Source: Hormoscilla sp. GM7CHS1pb (GTDB lineage: Bacteria; Cyanobacteriota; Cyanobacteriia; Cyanobacteriales; Desertifilaceae). From it: a DNA stretch of 64,000 nucleotides. The DNA is taken from assembly GCA_014323675.1 (NCBI GenBank), contig JACONN010000003.1, positions 1 to 64,000 on the forward strand. The letters are read 5' to 3'. Made by a program: the position numbers and the translations under genes. Shown here in pieces: positions 48,588 through 57,404 of this stretch (position 1 is its first letter; each line of letters begins with the position of its first letter). The notes under the pieces were generated by a model that had not been told where the DNA came from, did not search any database, and was given only the letters and a program-made list of their open reading frames with translations.

Positions 48588-50060
48588 CTAAGGAATAATT
48601 TCCGTGACCACTCTCCGGCGTCTTCCGCATGCTCTTGTCCTGAAGGACTCGGCATGCTCCAGACACCGCCCACCACTCTCATCGCTTTTAACCACAATAT
48701 TTTGCTCTGGGAGTCTCCCGAAAGCTTTAGCACCCTTTAAGTTCAATGGTGGATCGGCCTGACGATAATTAACATTCCCTTCCGCTGCCATTTCTTCCGA
48801 GGCAATGTACCAGGTAATTTTATCTGCCTCCAGTTGAGATTGATTGCGCGTCCCAATGCCCCGCACGTTACCAGTCAAAGACGCAATTTGCTTTTGTAAG
48901 TCTACCTGTCCCTTGTTACCTGTGAGGGTAACTTGCTGCTGAGGATAATCTATCTTAACTAATTGGTCTGATGCGATCGTTTCTGTTGCTAAATTCCAGG
49001 TCATTGACTCACTTGTCACATGCACGGGTGGTTCTGATAGGGTCAGTTTAGCATCTTGCTTCAGGGTGAGAGTATTGGCTTTCAGATCCACTAAGGAGGC
49101 ATTGGCAACTGCTTTACCTGTCACTTTCTCCCTCTTATAGCGATCGATCTGGATGGGCCGATCGCGTCCGGGAGCACCCACCCTGTCGTGTCGCTCCTGC
49201 GCACGACATGGGTGGGTGTCTCCGGACGCGAAGCCTATCACCTGCTGGTCTTGCATCAGCCAGACCAATTTCTCCGTTTGCATCTGTAACTTGGGAGACT
49301 TCGTCGTCGCGGACACCTGGCCGAGTAACTCCATGCGGCGATCGCGGCTAAAAACTCTGGCCTCAGCAGCGGATGCTGACATTTGCGGATGAGTACCAGT
49401 CAAATTATTGCGGACAATTAAAATATCTTCCTGGGGACTCCACTCCAACTCCTTGCCCCGCAATATAGCTCCATCTGCAACCGCCGTAGCCATAATTTCT
49501 CCTTTCAGGAAGATTTTTTTCCTATCCTGATGAATTTCTCCTTTCTGCGCCGTCACCTGAAACGCTAACTTCCCATCCTGATAAAGTTCACTATTGGGAT
49601 GATGAACAATGGCAATTTTCTCATCTCGGCTGTAAGTAGCCTCTTTGGCCTCCACTTTCCACAAAAGACGCCCCCGAACATCCACTTGCTCAAGAGTAAC
49701 ATCATTAAAAATCAAGCTGTTTTCCAGTTCTTGCGAGTCAGAACCATCCTCAGTCAACTTGTTCCCTGTCTGCTTTTCACCTGCACAACCACCTACCAGC
49801 AGCGCCATCAAAACCAAAGACAGCGCTACAGTCCGCGTCCCGTTGGAGAAAAGATGCCGTACATAGCCCTCGCGTCCGGGAGCACCCACCCTGTCGTGTC
49901 GCTCCTGCGCACGACATGGGTGGGTGTCTCCGGACGCGAAGCAGGCGGGCTTTGTATTTGTAGCCCTACCCCCTCGTTCCCACGGCGAAGCCTGGGAACG
50001 GGTGGGGATGGGGGTGGGGATGACAATCTTCGGAATTTGCCAATTAGAAAAGTTCAGCAT
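48588..50060 (-). CDS. lptC: LptC, LPS-export periplasmic lipoprotein, with three palindrome insertions
   Basis: LptC/OstA-type proteins carry lipopolysaccharide from the inner-membrane LptB2FG complex toward the outer membrane. The lipoprotein signal VALSLVLMALLVGGC is followed by DVTLEQVDVRGRLLWKVEAK, KGEIMATAVADGAILRGKEL, DLKANTLTLKQDAKLTLSEP and SLTGNVRGIGTRNQSQLEAD, a long run of beta-jellyroll repeats. Palindrome translations: ASGDTHPCRAQERHDRVGAP appears twice (before the signal and in the middle after QDQQVIGF), and CLEHAESFRTRACGRR sits near the end inside GGR-RVVTEIIP. The middle and end insertions are in frame and leave flanking sequence intact. The natural start was probably displaced by the first; the true start may lie near 49860. 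It lies downstream of the NYN gene, same strand. Confidence 0.85.
   Translation of the reverse strand: MLNFSNWQIPKIVIPTPIPTRSQASPWERGGRATNTKPACFASGDTHPCRAQERHDRVGAPGREGYVRHLFSNGTRTVALSLVLMALLVGGCAGEKQTGNKLTEDGSDSQELENSLIFNDVTLEQVDVRGRLLWKVEAKEATYSRDEKIAIVHHPNSELYQDGKLAFQVTAQKGEIHQDRKKIFLKGEIMATAVADGAILRGKELEWSPQEDILIVRNNLTGTHPQMSASAAEARVFSRDRRMELLGQVSATTKSPKLQMQTEKLVWLMQDQQVIGFASGDTHPCRAQERHDRVGAPGRDRPIQIDRYKREKVTGKAVANASLVDLKANTLTLKQDAKLTLSEPPVHVTSESMTWNLATETIASDQLVKIDYPQQQVTLTGNKGQVDLQKQIASLTGNVRGIGTRNQSQLEADKITWYIASEEMAAEGNVNYRQADPPLNLKGAKAFGRLPEQNIVVKSDESGGRCLEHAESFRTRACGRRRRVVTEIIP
48616..48663. repeat. 48-bp element inserted in frame near the lptC C-terminus
   Basis: CCGGCGTCTTCCGCATGCTC and TTGTCCTGAAGGACTCGGCA. 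Encodes CLEHAESFRTRACGRR within the conserved tail. The same element ends alr at 42.1 kb. Confidence 0.8.
49162..49231. repeat. Palindrome A inserted in frame in the middle of lptC
   Basis: TCGCGTCCGGGAGCACCCAC and GGGTGGGTGTCTCCGGACGCGA with an inner GTCGTGTCGCTCCTGCGCAC stem. Read on the minus strand as ASGDTHPCRAQERHDRVGAP plus GRD. Confidence 0.92.
49870..49939. repeat. Palindrome A at the 5' end of lptC
   Basis: Almost identical to 49162-49231 (same length of 70 bp). It lies directly before the lipoprotein signal sequence and extends the ORF upstream. Confidence 0.92.
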
Positions 50061-50209
50061 TATTGGTAATTTGCTAATGGCGTTCCCAGACAGAGCCTGG
50101 GTTTACAGAGTTCGGGCACTGGCGATGGGAATTGCCAATTGAAAATGGCACAGAACAATTCTCAAATTATCAATTAACAATTCTCAATTCGCAATTAACA
50201 ATGTCCTAT

Positions 50210-50283
50210 CGTTTACCGATCCACCCACCTATGTCGTTTCCTGCTGGCGAACGACAGGGTGGGTGCTCTTGGAAACGACCTCT
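50210..50283. repeat. Palindrome B at the 3' end of the NYN gene
   Basis: TCGTTTACCGATCCACCCAC...GGGTGGGTGCTCTTGGAAACGA type. It supplies the last ~17 codons and the stop of the NYN gene (VVSKSTHPVVRQQETT). Confidence 0.8.
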
Positions 50284-50882
50284 ACCTCTTCAATTAAGCC
50301 GATGCCAGATAGGGGACGGTAGGAATAGCCGTTTGGGCGATAATTCGTCTTTTTGATATCATCCTTTACATGTGCCAAGTCAATGTATCGGTCTGCTACA
50401 TTAATCAAGCTGTCACTGGTCATCGATCGCAGACTCACCACCTCCACCCGCACGCCGCGATAACTGACCGCATCTACAGCATAAGCGAGATCCCCATCTC
50501 CAGTGACTAAGACTGCTGTGTCGTAAGCACCCACCAGGGCCATCATGTCTACAGCAATTTCCACATCCAGATTAGCTTTTTTCGAGCCATCCGGTAATTG
50601 TACCAGATCCTTCACGATCACGCGATAGCCGTTCCGACGCATCCACAACAGGAAACCCTGCTGTTTCTCATTTGTGCGATCGACACCGGTGTAAAAGAAA
50701 GAGCGCAGCAATCGGGAGCCAGCGGTCAAGCGACAAAGTAGCTTAGTATAATCAATTTCTATTCCCAATTGCAGAGCTGCATAAAACAGATTAGAGCCAT
50801 CGATGAATATGGCAACTCTACCTCTATTTGACAACACCTGTTCGGCTGAGAACAGGTCATGATTTTCCGGATGGTCCAACAT
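50229..50882 (-). CDS. NYN-domain protein (LabA/DUF88 family)
   Basis: A ~217-residue NYN (PIN-like) nuclease-fold protein. The acidic active-site pattern is present: RVAIFIDGSNLFYAALQLG (first Asp), KKANLDVEIAVDMMALVGAY and VLVTGDGDLAYAVDAVSYRG (second and third Asp). LabA of Synechococcus elongatus damps circadian gene expression; related proteins may be RNA nucleases. The start MLDHPENHDLFSAEQ at 50882 is chosen; an ATG five codons earlier exists. The C-terminus after GIGLIEEVE is replaced by the translation of a palindrome. It lies between metG and lptC on one strand. Confidence 0.82.
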   Translation of the reverse strand: MLDHPENHDLFSAEQVLSNRGRVAIFIDGSNLFYAALQLGIEIDYTKLLCRLTAGSRLLRSFFYTGVDRTNEKQQGFLLWMRRNGYRVIVKDLVQLPDGSKKANLDVEIAVDMMALVGAYDTAVLVTGDGDLAYAVDAVSYRGVRVEVVSLRSMTSDSLINVADRYIDLAHVKDDIKKTNYRPNGYSYRPLSGIGLIEEVEVVSKSTHPVVRQQETT

Positions 50883-50954
50883 TGTTAAATTCCTCATTTG
50901 TTAAATTTATTTGACTTTGACGCTTTGCCTGTCAGTCGGTGTTTCTTGGGAGCT

Positions 50955-51093
50955 TCGCGTCCGGAGACACCCACCCATGTCGTGCGCAGGAGCGACATGA
51001 CAGGGTCGTTTCCTCTTCGCCTACCCTGTCGTTCGCCAGCAGGCAACGACATGGGTGGGCGCTCTGGAAACGAAAGGGTGCTCCCGGACGCGA
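50955..51093. repeat. Nested palindrome between metG and the NYN gene
   Basis: The outer arms TCGCGTCCGGAGACACCCAC and GGTGCTCCCGGACGCGA hold an inner GTCGTTTCCTCTTCGCCTAC...GGCGCTCTGGAAACGA palindrome. Very similar to 38157-38296. Confidence 0.9.
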
Positions 51094-51214
51094 GACGCGC
51101 ATTACCCAGGAGACACCTTCGATGTGCTCGCGATCGCGGGCCCGCACTGCACGTTCCCAGGCGGAGCCGTGGGAACGAGGGGGAGACACAGCGCGCGGAG
51201 ACATCGTAGGAGCA
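51094..51214. repeat. GTTCCCAGGCGGAGCC hairpin with GGAGACA borders
   Basis: ACGTTCCCAGGCGGAGCC-GTGGGAACGAGG hairpin at about 51152-51180, bordered by GGAGACACCTTCGATG and GGAGACATCG words as in the HEAT-gene repeats. Confidence 0.7.
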
Positions 51215-52834
51215 CTACATAGAAGCAGCGTTTACAAGTTCCAAACGCTCAAACACTGGTTGAGCTTTGCCTAACTTCTGGTTGGCCGGTAATGCTCCCC
51301 AGCTGGCATGTGTATCAAAGGTCGATGTCTCCGGAGTTGTGTTTTTAGCGTTCTTCGGAGACATCGGCCTATTGAAGTTGATGCTAAAACCCAGTTGCTG
51401 GTAGATAGCACTGCTGACACGAGGAATGACTGGCGAGAGCAGATAGGCGGCCAATCGCACCGATTCTAAAACTGCGTAGAGCACCTGTTCGGTAGCTGAC
51501 TGTTTTCCCTCCCTGTACAGCCGCCAAGGGGCCTGCTCGTCAATGTACTTATTGCATGCTTGTACCAAAGCCATAATATCTGCGCAGGCTTTACTAAATG
51601 CTAGCACTTCGTAGGCGGCACAAACCCGATCGCCCAATCCTGCACCTATCTGTTGCAACAGGTTGTCTTCAGGAATTTCCGCAAGCGGCACAGTGGAGCC
51701 GCAGTATTTCTTGGTCATGCCCAAGGTGCGATTCAGCAAGTTTCCCAAGTCATTTGCTAATTCCGCATTCAGGATATTGACAAACCTGGTTTCCTTAAAA
51801 TCCCCATCTTTGCCAAATTCAATTTCCTTCATAAAGTAGTAACGAACGGCATCAGCTCCATATGCTTTGACGAGGGCGCTCGGATCTACTGTATTCCCCA
51901 AGCTTTTGCCCATTTTCATGCCATCTTTGGTTAAAAAGCCATGTCCAAACACGCGCTCTGGTACTGGCAGTCCCGCTGACATCAGCATTGCTGGCCAGTA
52001 TATTGCATGGAAGCGTAAGATATCCTTGCCTATCAAGTGCAGGCTAATGGGCCACCATTTGGCTAAGGCATTGGCTAATGTCGGGGGTTCCTCTGGATCC
52101 AGAAGTGCTGTTACATATCCTAACAATGCGTCAAACCAGACATAGATGGTATGATCTGTATCTGCTGGCACGGGGATTCCCCAGTCGAGATTCACCCGCG
52201 AGATGGAAAAATCTTGCAGTCCCCGCTTGACAAAGCCGCGCATTTCGTTCCGGCGGCTCTCTGGCTGGATAAAATCCGGTCGTTCTTTGTAAAGGGCTTC
52301 TAGCTGCTGTTGGTATTTGGTGAGTCGGAAGAAGTAGTTCTGTTCGTCTCGCCACTCTGTTTTTACGTTCGGGTGGATCCGACAGCGGTTCTTTGAGGTG
52401 CGATCGCGTTCTTCTTTGAATTCTTCACAGGATACGCAGTACCAGCCTTGTTGACGTCCTAAGTAAATGTCTCCTTTCGACCACACCAAATTAAAGAATT
52501 CTTTAACAATTGCCTCGTGGCTAGGGGCTGTGGTGCGGCTGAAGCGATCGTACTGGATGTTCAGCAACTGCCAAAGGGCCTCAAAGCCAGTGACAATTTG
52601 GTCGCAATGCTCTTGGGGCGATCGGCCCTTAGACTGAGCTGTGCGCTGAATTTTCTGTCCATGTTCATCCGTCCCCGTAATCATCAGCACCTCGCCGCCC
52701 CGCAACCGCTGGTAGCGAGCCCACACATCTGCCGCCATCGTCGTATAGGCACTACCGATATGAGGCAAATCATTGACATAATAAAGAGGCGTCGTAACAG
52801 CAAATCTCCGTTTTTCTCGATCGGTATAATTCAT
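51215..52834 (-). CDS. metG: Methionyl-tRNA synthetase
   Basis: A 539-residue class I aminoacyl-tRNA synthetase that charges tRNA-Met. Seen: TTPLYYVNDLPHIGSAYTTM (HIGH box as HIGS), WYCVSCEEF with a zinc-type Cys pair (further NRCRIHP), DWGIPVPADTDHTIYVWFDA, and KDGMKMGKSLGN (KMSKS box as KMGKS). The C-terminal anticodon-binding helical bundle follows. Near the C-terminus (after FSINFNR) the residues PMSPKNAKNTTPETST are encoded by a palindrome inserted in frame at 51322-51367. The rest is intact and the length is usual for cyanobacteria. The NYN and lptC genes follow on the same strand. Confidence 0.95.
   Translation of the reverse strand: MNYTDREKRRFAVTTPLYYVNDLPHIGSAYTTMAADVWARYQRLRGGEVLMITGTDEHGQKIQRTAQSKGRSPQEHCDQIVTGFEALWQLLNIQYDRFSRTTAPSHEAIVKEFFNLVWSKGDIYLGRQQGWYCVSCEEFKEERDRTSKNRCRIHPNVKTEWRDEQNYFFRLTKYQQQLEALYKERPDFIQPESRRNEMRGFVKRGLQDFSISRVNLDWGIPVPADTDHTIYVWFDALLGYVTALLDPEEPPTLANALAKWWPISLHLIGKDILRFHAIYWPAMLMSAGLPVPERVFGHGFLTKDGMKMGKSLGNTVDPSALVKAYGADAVRYYFMKEIEFGKDGDFKETRFVNILNAELANDLGNLLNRTLGMTKKYCGSTVPLAEIPEDNLLQQIGAGLGDRVCAAYEVLAFSKACADIMALVQACNKYIDEQAPWRLYREGKQSATEQVLYAVLESVRLAAYLLSPVIPRVSSAIYQQLGFSINFNRPMSPKNAKNTTPETSTFDTHASWGALPANQKLGKAQPVFERLELVNAASM
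51322..51367. repeat. Palindrome inserted in frame in metG
   Basis: CGATGTCTCCGGAGTTGTG...CGTTCTTCGGAGACATCG. Adds about 15 residues near the MetG C-terminus without breaking the frame. The CGATGTCTCC edge is shared with repeats at 0.8, 0.9, 25.7 and 51.2 kb. Confidence 0.85.
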
Positions 52835-53368
52835 CTATTTTTCAACAGTCCCTTGTCAAATCTCAGACTTAAACTGATATTTCGGTATTCTACTGGTTAT
52901 TCTCTAGAACTGAGCGAGATTTCCCAATAAATACTTAATTATTTTAGCTTTCCGGAGCTGGTAGTGTAGCGTACAGCCATGGGAACAGGCAGTTTTATTC
53001 TGACTGCCGTCTCCCCAAGCAGGCCACACCAGTTCTCATCCCTATGGTGGAGGTCAGCGCTGGTTGCCCTCCACTCTCGCCGGTGGTTCAGGAGGGGGTC
53101 GTTTCCAAGAGCACCCTTTCGTTTCCGGAGCACCCACCCATGTTGTGCGCAGGATGCGACACAACCGGGTGGGTGCTCCCGGAAACGACCCTGTCGTTCG
53201 CCAGCTGGCAACGACATGGGTGGGTGGATCGGTAAACGATAGGATAACTGCATTACGCCCCAATCCTAGCCAGATAATGTAAAGTAATGTCAATGATGAT
53301 ATGGCGATCGCTTCCAAATTCCAAATTCTTGCATTGACAACTGACAACTGACAACTGACAAATGCCAA
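52835..53368. other. Intergenic region with promoter of metG and composite palindromes
   Basis: 52840-52960 is AT-rich and should carry the metG promoter. 53097-53238 is a composite of two palindromes. A GACAACTGACAACTGACAA repeat lies at 53337-53360. No gene is supported; the ORFs here are palindrome translations. Confidence 0.6.
53097..53238. repeat. Composite palindrome (three nested arms)
   Basis: GTCGTTTCCAAGAGCACCCT and TTTCGTTTCCGGAGCACCCA, then ATGTTGTGCGCAGGATGCGA, then CGGGTGGGTGCTCCCGGAAA and CGACCCTGTCGTTCGCC..GGGTGGGTGGATCGGTAAACG. A nearly identical composite is at 57806-57939 and, reversed, at 54768-54904. Confidence 0.88.
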
Positions 53369-54326
53369 ATGCCAAACCTGAAAAATTGTCTTCGTTTTCT
53401 CACCCCTTGCCAACCCAGACCCGAATATCCCCTGTTTGTCTTCCTGCCAGGAATGGATGGCACCGGGAGGTTGTTGCACAGACAAACACCTAGCTTACAG
53501 AAAACCTTTGATATTCGCTGTCTGGCCATCCCACCTGATGACCTAACTGACTGGGATGCTATGGCCAAACAGGTAATTGCCCTAATTGAAGCCGAGTTGA
53601 AACCACGATGTGCAGCTCGTTTCCTCTTCACCCACCCTGTCGTTCGCCAGCAGGCAACGACATGGGTGGGTGAAGAGGAAACGATCGGAGGGGGCCCTGC
53701 GCACGCGCAGTGCGGCGCGCAGGCTCCCGGACCCCCCCGCTGCACATCAAGGACGTGCAGTTTATCTATGTGGCGAATCCTTTGGCGGTTGCTTAGCTCA
53801 AAAAGTGATAATGCACGCCAAAGGACTAATAGAGCGACTGATTCTCATCAATCCCGCCTCATCCTTTAAATTATATCCCTGGATGAGTTTAGGAGAGCCA
53901 ATTACTCGCGCATTGCCCTCAGCCCTCTACAGAGTCTCTAAACTGGGGATACTGCCCTTTTTAGCCGACTGGGGACGGGTTGCCGACTGGGAAGTCCGCG
54001 CCCTGTGGTCAGCTATCCACTCTGTACCGCAAACAACCTTCATTTGGCGTTTGTCTTTGCTCGGAGAGTTTGATATCAGTGAAACCCAGCTGAGTTGCAT
54101 CACCCAACCCACGCTGCTTCTTGCTAGTGGTGCAGACAGACTCCTTCCTTCTGTCAAAGAAGCTCAACGCCTCAACAGCTGCCTCCCTAAGGCCCAGATG
54201 GTAGTGCTGTCTGATAGCTGTCACGCCTGTCTATTGGAAAGGTCGGTTGACCTCTATCAAATTCTCCAAACACATAACTTCTTGTCTTCTGGAAATGCCG
54301 TTTCCCTGGTTAGAGGAGCGTCATAA
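53369..54326 (+). pseudogene. Alpha/beta hydrolase disrupted by a palindrome
   Basis: The N-terminal frame reads CLRFLTPCQPRPEYPLFVFL and PGMDGTGRLLHRQTPSL (oxyanion loop), then IALIEAELKP. A palindrome and a GC-rich repeat (about 53613-53752) interrupt it. In another frame the protein continues RAVYLCGESFGGCLAQKVIM (nucleophile Ser in GESFGG), ERLILINPASSFKLYPWMSL and PTLLLASGADRLLPSVKEAQ (Asp region), with DSCHACLLE for the catalytic His. The complete enzyme would be a single-domain alpha/beta hydrolase like those next to acyltransferases in cyanobacteria. As given, it is split. Confidence 0.72.
53617..53690. repeat. Near-perfect palindrome in the hydrolase gene
   Basis: CGTTTCCTCTTCACCCACCC-TGTCGTTCGCCAGCAGGCAACGACA-TGGGTGGGTGAAGAGGAAACG, about 66 bp. 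It is followed by a GCAGGCTCCCGGACCCCCC repeat that also lies at 4.78 kb. Together they shift the frame. Confidence 0.92.
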
Positions 54327-54336
54327 ATCTAAGCAT

Positions 54337-54561
54337 TCAGTGATAAAATGCCTTGTGATAAACTTCCGAGTGACCCAGTTCCTTGATGAAGCGTCGCACC
54401 CCGATTTTATCTTTGAGAAAGTCTTTCTCAGCTTTAGCTAAGATCTCCCGCTCAAAATCATAAGGCTGACGACCCAGCACTTGACGGTAATTTTGGTGCA
54501 GCGCCAGTTGGCGTTCTTCTAAGGATGAGCGGCGGTTAGCTGTGAAGGGAAAGCTTGAATT
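54337..54561 (-). pseudogene. Fragment of a phycobilisome linker-type domain
   Basis: Minus-strand reading: NRRSSLEERQLALHQNYRQV, LGRQPYDFEREILAKAEKDF and LKDKIGVRRFIKELGHSEVY, then HKAFYH and stop. The order (Y.QVLG, E...L...EK.., I.V..FI..L..SE.Y...F) fits the PBS linker domain (pfam00427 type) of rod/core linkers. No start codon is found, the upstream part is missing, and length is only ~70 residues. Confidence 0.5.
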
Positions 54562-54767
54562 GATTCATGTTTTCCCTTCACCTGTCATTTTTGGTATTTC
54601 AGCTTTTTATTCTGAGGTTAGTTAATCCAACTTACAACTCTATTCTCTATTATTACCAAACTGCCCTAAGAATAAAGATAAATTGCAAATTTGCAGATAT
54701 TCTTAATATCTTGGCTGCCGGTGGACTCTAGTTACACAGGCGCTATCGCCTCTCCCGATCCTATCGT

Positions 54768-54904
54768 TTACCGATCCACCCACCCATGTCGTTGCCTGCT
54801 GGCGAACGACAGGGTCGTTTCCGGGAGCACCCACCCGGTTGTGTCGCATCCTGCGCACAACATGGGTGGGTGCTCCGGAAACGAAAGGGTGCTCTTGGAA
54901 ACGA
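54768..54904. repeat. Composite palindrome, reverse of the 53.1-kb copy
   Basis: CGTTTACCGATCCACCCACC at one end and GGGTGCTCTTGGAAACGACC at the other; inner arms GGGAGCACCCACCCGG and TGGGTGGGTGCTCCGGAAACG. Confidence 0.88.
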
Positions 54905-55075
54905 CCTGGTGGGTTGACGATCGGGGGCGATATCGACCCTCAACCGACGGTATAGCGGCGATCGCCCCTGTCCGAAAGGCTTATATATACTATAAGTTAG
55001 CTTAAAGTTGTCGATATCTTTACAATTTGTTACATTGGAAGCGAGTCAAGAAAACAATTAGCAACAATCACCCCT

Positions 55076-55873
55076 ATGTTTACTGGCATCACTGGTATAT
55101 TTCCTTTTTCCAGCAATACGGATATGGGAGAGCAGCTACTCTCAAGTGTGGCAAGCCAAGGCATCCGCCATTTATTTAGCAGCAGTGAGTCGGTAGATGT
55201 CTCGATCCGCTGCAAGCCCTCTAGCAAACTGTTGCAAGGCAGAATCGACGGATTGCAAATGACTGGTCGCGGTCTGGTCATCCGCAAAGATTTCCCGGTT
55301 GAGGAAATGTCCTTTACTACCGACGCCGTTGCTATTGATGTGGCCGCTGTGCTCAGGGGTGAAATTCGTCTGTTGCAACCCACCCAAGCGGTTGCCCTGA
55401 TCTCCCTTTCTGAAGGGGGCATCAACCATGCCTTCAAGGCCCAACTGGTGACAAAACGCCTGGAAAATCTCTCTGTACCAGCCTTGACCGAATTCTCTGG
55501 CGGCAAACCGGTTTCCTTTCAGGACGTGCAGGTAGAGTTGCTGGCCAACAACAAAATTAGGCTATTTGCCACATGTAATCTAGGTGCTGGTGAACCTGTG
55601 CCCATTGTGATGACCTCAACCCTGGCAGTTGAGCGCAGGCGTCGCATTACCTTTAGTCAAGCTCAGTTTGAGCCAGAATTGGTACCAGACTCTGTCCGGG
55701 ATATCTCGGAAAAGTTGACAGGGGTACTTGATGAAATTTTGAATGACATGGTAGACCTCGATCGTTTTGACCTGGATGGAGTAAAATTGCGTATTAATCG
55801 CCTAGAAACTCAAGGGAAAAATTTGCTGTTCAGCGGCTACGCTCAAATTGAGCATTTCCCACGTACATCCTAA
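55076..55873 (+). CDS. DUF2993 (LmeA-like) protein
   Basis: A 265-residue protein of the cyanobacterial DUF2993 family. Visible blocks: VDVSIRCKPSSKLLQGRIDG, LQMTGRGLVIRKDFPVEEMS, FTTDAVAIDVAAVLRGEIRL, then FKAQLVTKRL (a variable middle) and VKLRINRLETQGKNLLFSGY, AQIEHFPR at the end. The family is predicted to have a lipid-binding, tube-like fold; one actinobacterial member acts in mannan elongation, but the cyanobacterial role is unknown. No clear signal peptide. It stands alone with AT-rich promoter-like DNA upstream. Confidence 0.8.
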   Translation: MFTGITGIFPFSSNTDMGEQLLSSVASQGIRHLFSSSESVDVSIRCKPSSKLLQGRIDGLQMTGRGLVIRKDFPVEEMSFTTDAVAIDVAAVLRGEIRLLQPTQAVALISLSEGGINHAFKAQLVTKRLENLSVPALTEFSGGKPVSFQDVQVELLANNKIRLFATCNLGAGEPVPIVMTSTLAVERRRRITFSQAQFEPELVPDSVRDISEKLTGVLDEILNDMVDLDRFDLDGVKLRINRLETQGKNLLFSGYAQIEHFPRTS

Positions 55874-56222
55874 GCAATTCAAAATTATTTCTTCAAAATT
55901 ATTGCATTTGGAAGGCCATTTTTAACTTGGATCTCAGCTTTTATCGTTATGCAATTTAAATGGACGACAAGGACAGGCAACCAATATCTCGGAAGGGATG
56001 CATGAATCAATTACAACTAGCAACAAAATCCTCTCCGGAACTGTTCTGTTCTCGCCCTCGTTCCCAGGCTCCGCCTGGGAACGCGGAGGATGCGATCGCA
56101 ACAGATCTGCTTCGCCCTGACGACCTATCAAACTTCGATGTGTGATTAATGTGCTCCGCAAGCAGTGCTTCGTGCTTACTACGAACGGAACGGAAGCACT
56201 TTAGTGCTTACTACGAACGATT
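55874..56222. repeat. Short intergenic region with CGTTCCCAGG and AAGCACTTTAGTGCTT repeats
   Basis: CTCGTTCCCAGG-CTCCG-CCTGGGAACG at about 56056-56083. Two copies of a GTGCTT.CGTGCTTACTACGAACGG / GGAAGCACTTTAGTGCTTACT hairpin lie at about 56161-56220, ending directly at the chrA start. The same unit is at 26690-26752. Confidence 0.7.
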
Positions 56223-57404
56223 ATGAGAAACTCAAATCAAGGGCATTTGGGCGAACTGGCAAAATTATTTCTTAAGCTAGGGGCGATCGGCTTCGGTGGC
56301 CCAGCCGCCCACATCGCCATGATGGAGGATGAGGTTGTCGAAAAACGCCAGTGGTTAACCAGGGAACATTTCCTGGATTTAATTGGTGCCACCAACCTCA
56401 TTCCTGGTCCCAATTCAACTGAAATGGCAATTCATGTAGGCTATTTCTACTCCGGTTTGCCCGGTTTGATGGTGTCAGGGGTCTGTTTTGTTCTCCCAGC
56501 AGTTGCCATCACGGCTATCCTGGCCTGGGTCTATGTCTCCTTTGGCAGTCTGCCCCAAGTTGCCCCTTTACTTTATGGCATTAAACCTGCTGTACTAGCA
56601 ATTATCTTGGGTGCTTTGTGGCGTCTGGGTAAAAAGGCAGTGAAAAACTGGAAATTGCTCATTATTGCTTTGGGAGTGGCTATTTCCCTATTCTTAGGAT
56701 TAAACCAGGTAGTAGCGCTATTATTGGGGGGAGTTTTGGGCATGATTGGCCTGCGACTGGCGGCGGGAGATAATCATCAGAATACAGCAATGCTAGCCGC
56801 TGGGTTAACTAGCAGTGTGGCCCTGGGAGACATTACCGCGATATCAGTTGCTGCTAGGACTACAACTCAGGTACCCTTGTGGCAGTTGGGGTTATTTTTT
56901 CTGAAGGTGGGAAGCGTTCTATTTGGTAGTGGCTATGTCCTGGTGGCTTTTCTGGAAAATGGATTAGTCAGAGACTATGGTTGGTTGACTCAGCAGCAGC
57001 AGCTGGATGCGATCGCGATCGGTCAATTCACTCCTGGACCTGTACTTTCCACATCTACATTTATCGGTTACCTAATTGCTGGTTTACCTGGTGCCGCAGT
57101 TGCGACAATGGGAATATTCCTGCCCTCATTTTTCTTTGTTGCTGCCTTAAATCCCCTGATTCCACGCTTGCGGGCATCCAAGTGGACATCAGCATTTTTA
57201 GATGCGGTCAATGCTGGGGCCGTAGCCTTAATGGCAGTGGTAACAATTCAGTTGGCACGAGGTACTCTGATTGATATAGCAACTATCCTGATTGCTATTG
57301 CCGCTGCTATTGGGGCCATTCGCTTTCAAGTTAACGCTGCATGGCTGGTTTTGGGTGGTGCTGTGCTGGGGTTTTTGATTTCAATCAGTGGTTGGGAAGC
57401 TTAA
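56223..57404 (+). CDS. chrA: Chromate transporter ChrA (two-domain)
   Basis: A 393-residue polytopic membrane protein of the CHR family, which exports chromate or takes up sulfate-like anions. Both homologous halves are present: AKLFLKLGAIGFGGPAAHIA and ATNLIPGPNSTEMAIHVGY in the first, LGLFFLKVGSVLFGSGYVLV and AIGQFTPGPVLSTSTFIGYL in the second. About ten hydrophobic helices follow the usual order. ATG 56223 is directly behind the CACTTTAGTG repeats, so the ribosome site (TACGAACGATT) is weak and may be repeat-derived. No partner gene follows. Confidence 0.92.
   Translation: MRNSNQGHLGELAKLFLKLGAIGFGGPAAHIAMMEDEVVEKRQWLTREHFLDLIGATNLIPGPNSTEMAIHVGYFYSGLPGLMVSGVCFVLPAVAITAILAWVYVSFGSLPQVAPLLYGIKPAVLAIILGALWRLGKKAVKNWKLLIIALGVAISLFLGLNQVVALLLGGVLGMIGLRLAAGDNHQNTAMLAAGLTSSVALGDITAISVAARTTTQVPLWQLGLFFLKVGSVLFGSGYVLVAFLENGLVRDYGWLTQQQQLDAIAIGQFTPGPVLSTSTFIGYLIAGLPGAAVATMGIFLPSFFFVAALNPLIPRLRASKWTSAFLDAVNAGAVALMAVVTIQLARGTLIDIATILIAIAAAIGAIRFQVNAAWLVLGGAVLGFLISISGWEA

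Larger units (their letters stand above)
54327..55075. other. Repeat region with a linker-gene fragment
   Basis: Apart from the phycobilisome-linker fragment (54337-54561), this contains GTGAAGGGAAA..TTTCCCTTCAC inverted repeat at 54543-54582, and a composite palindrome at 54768-54904. No intact gene. Confidence 0.55.

Noticed and set aside
54337-54561. Intact phycobilisome linker gene
   Set aside because: Only about 70 codons remain, with no start and no upstream linker sequence.
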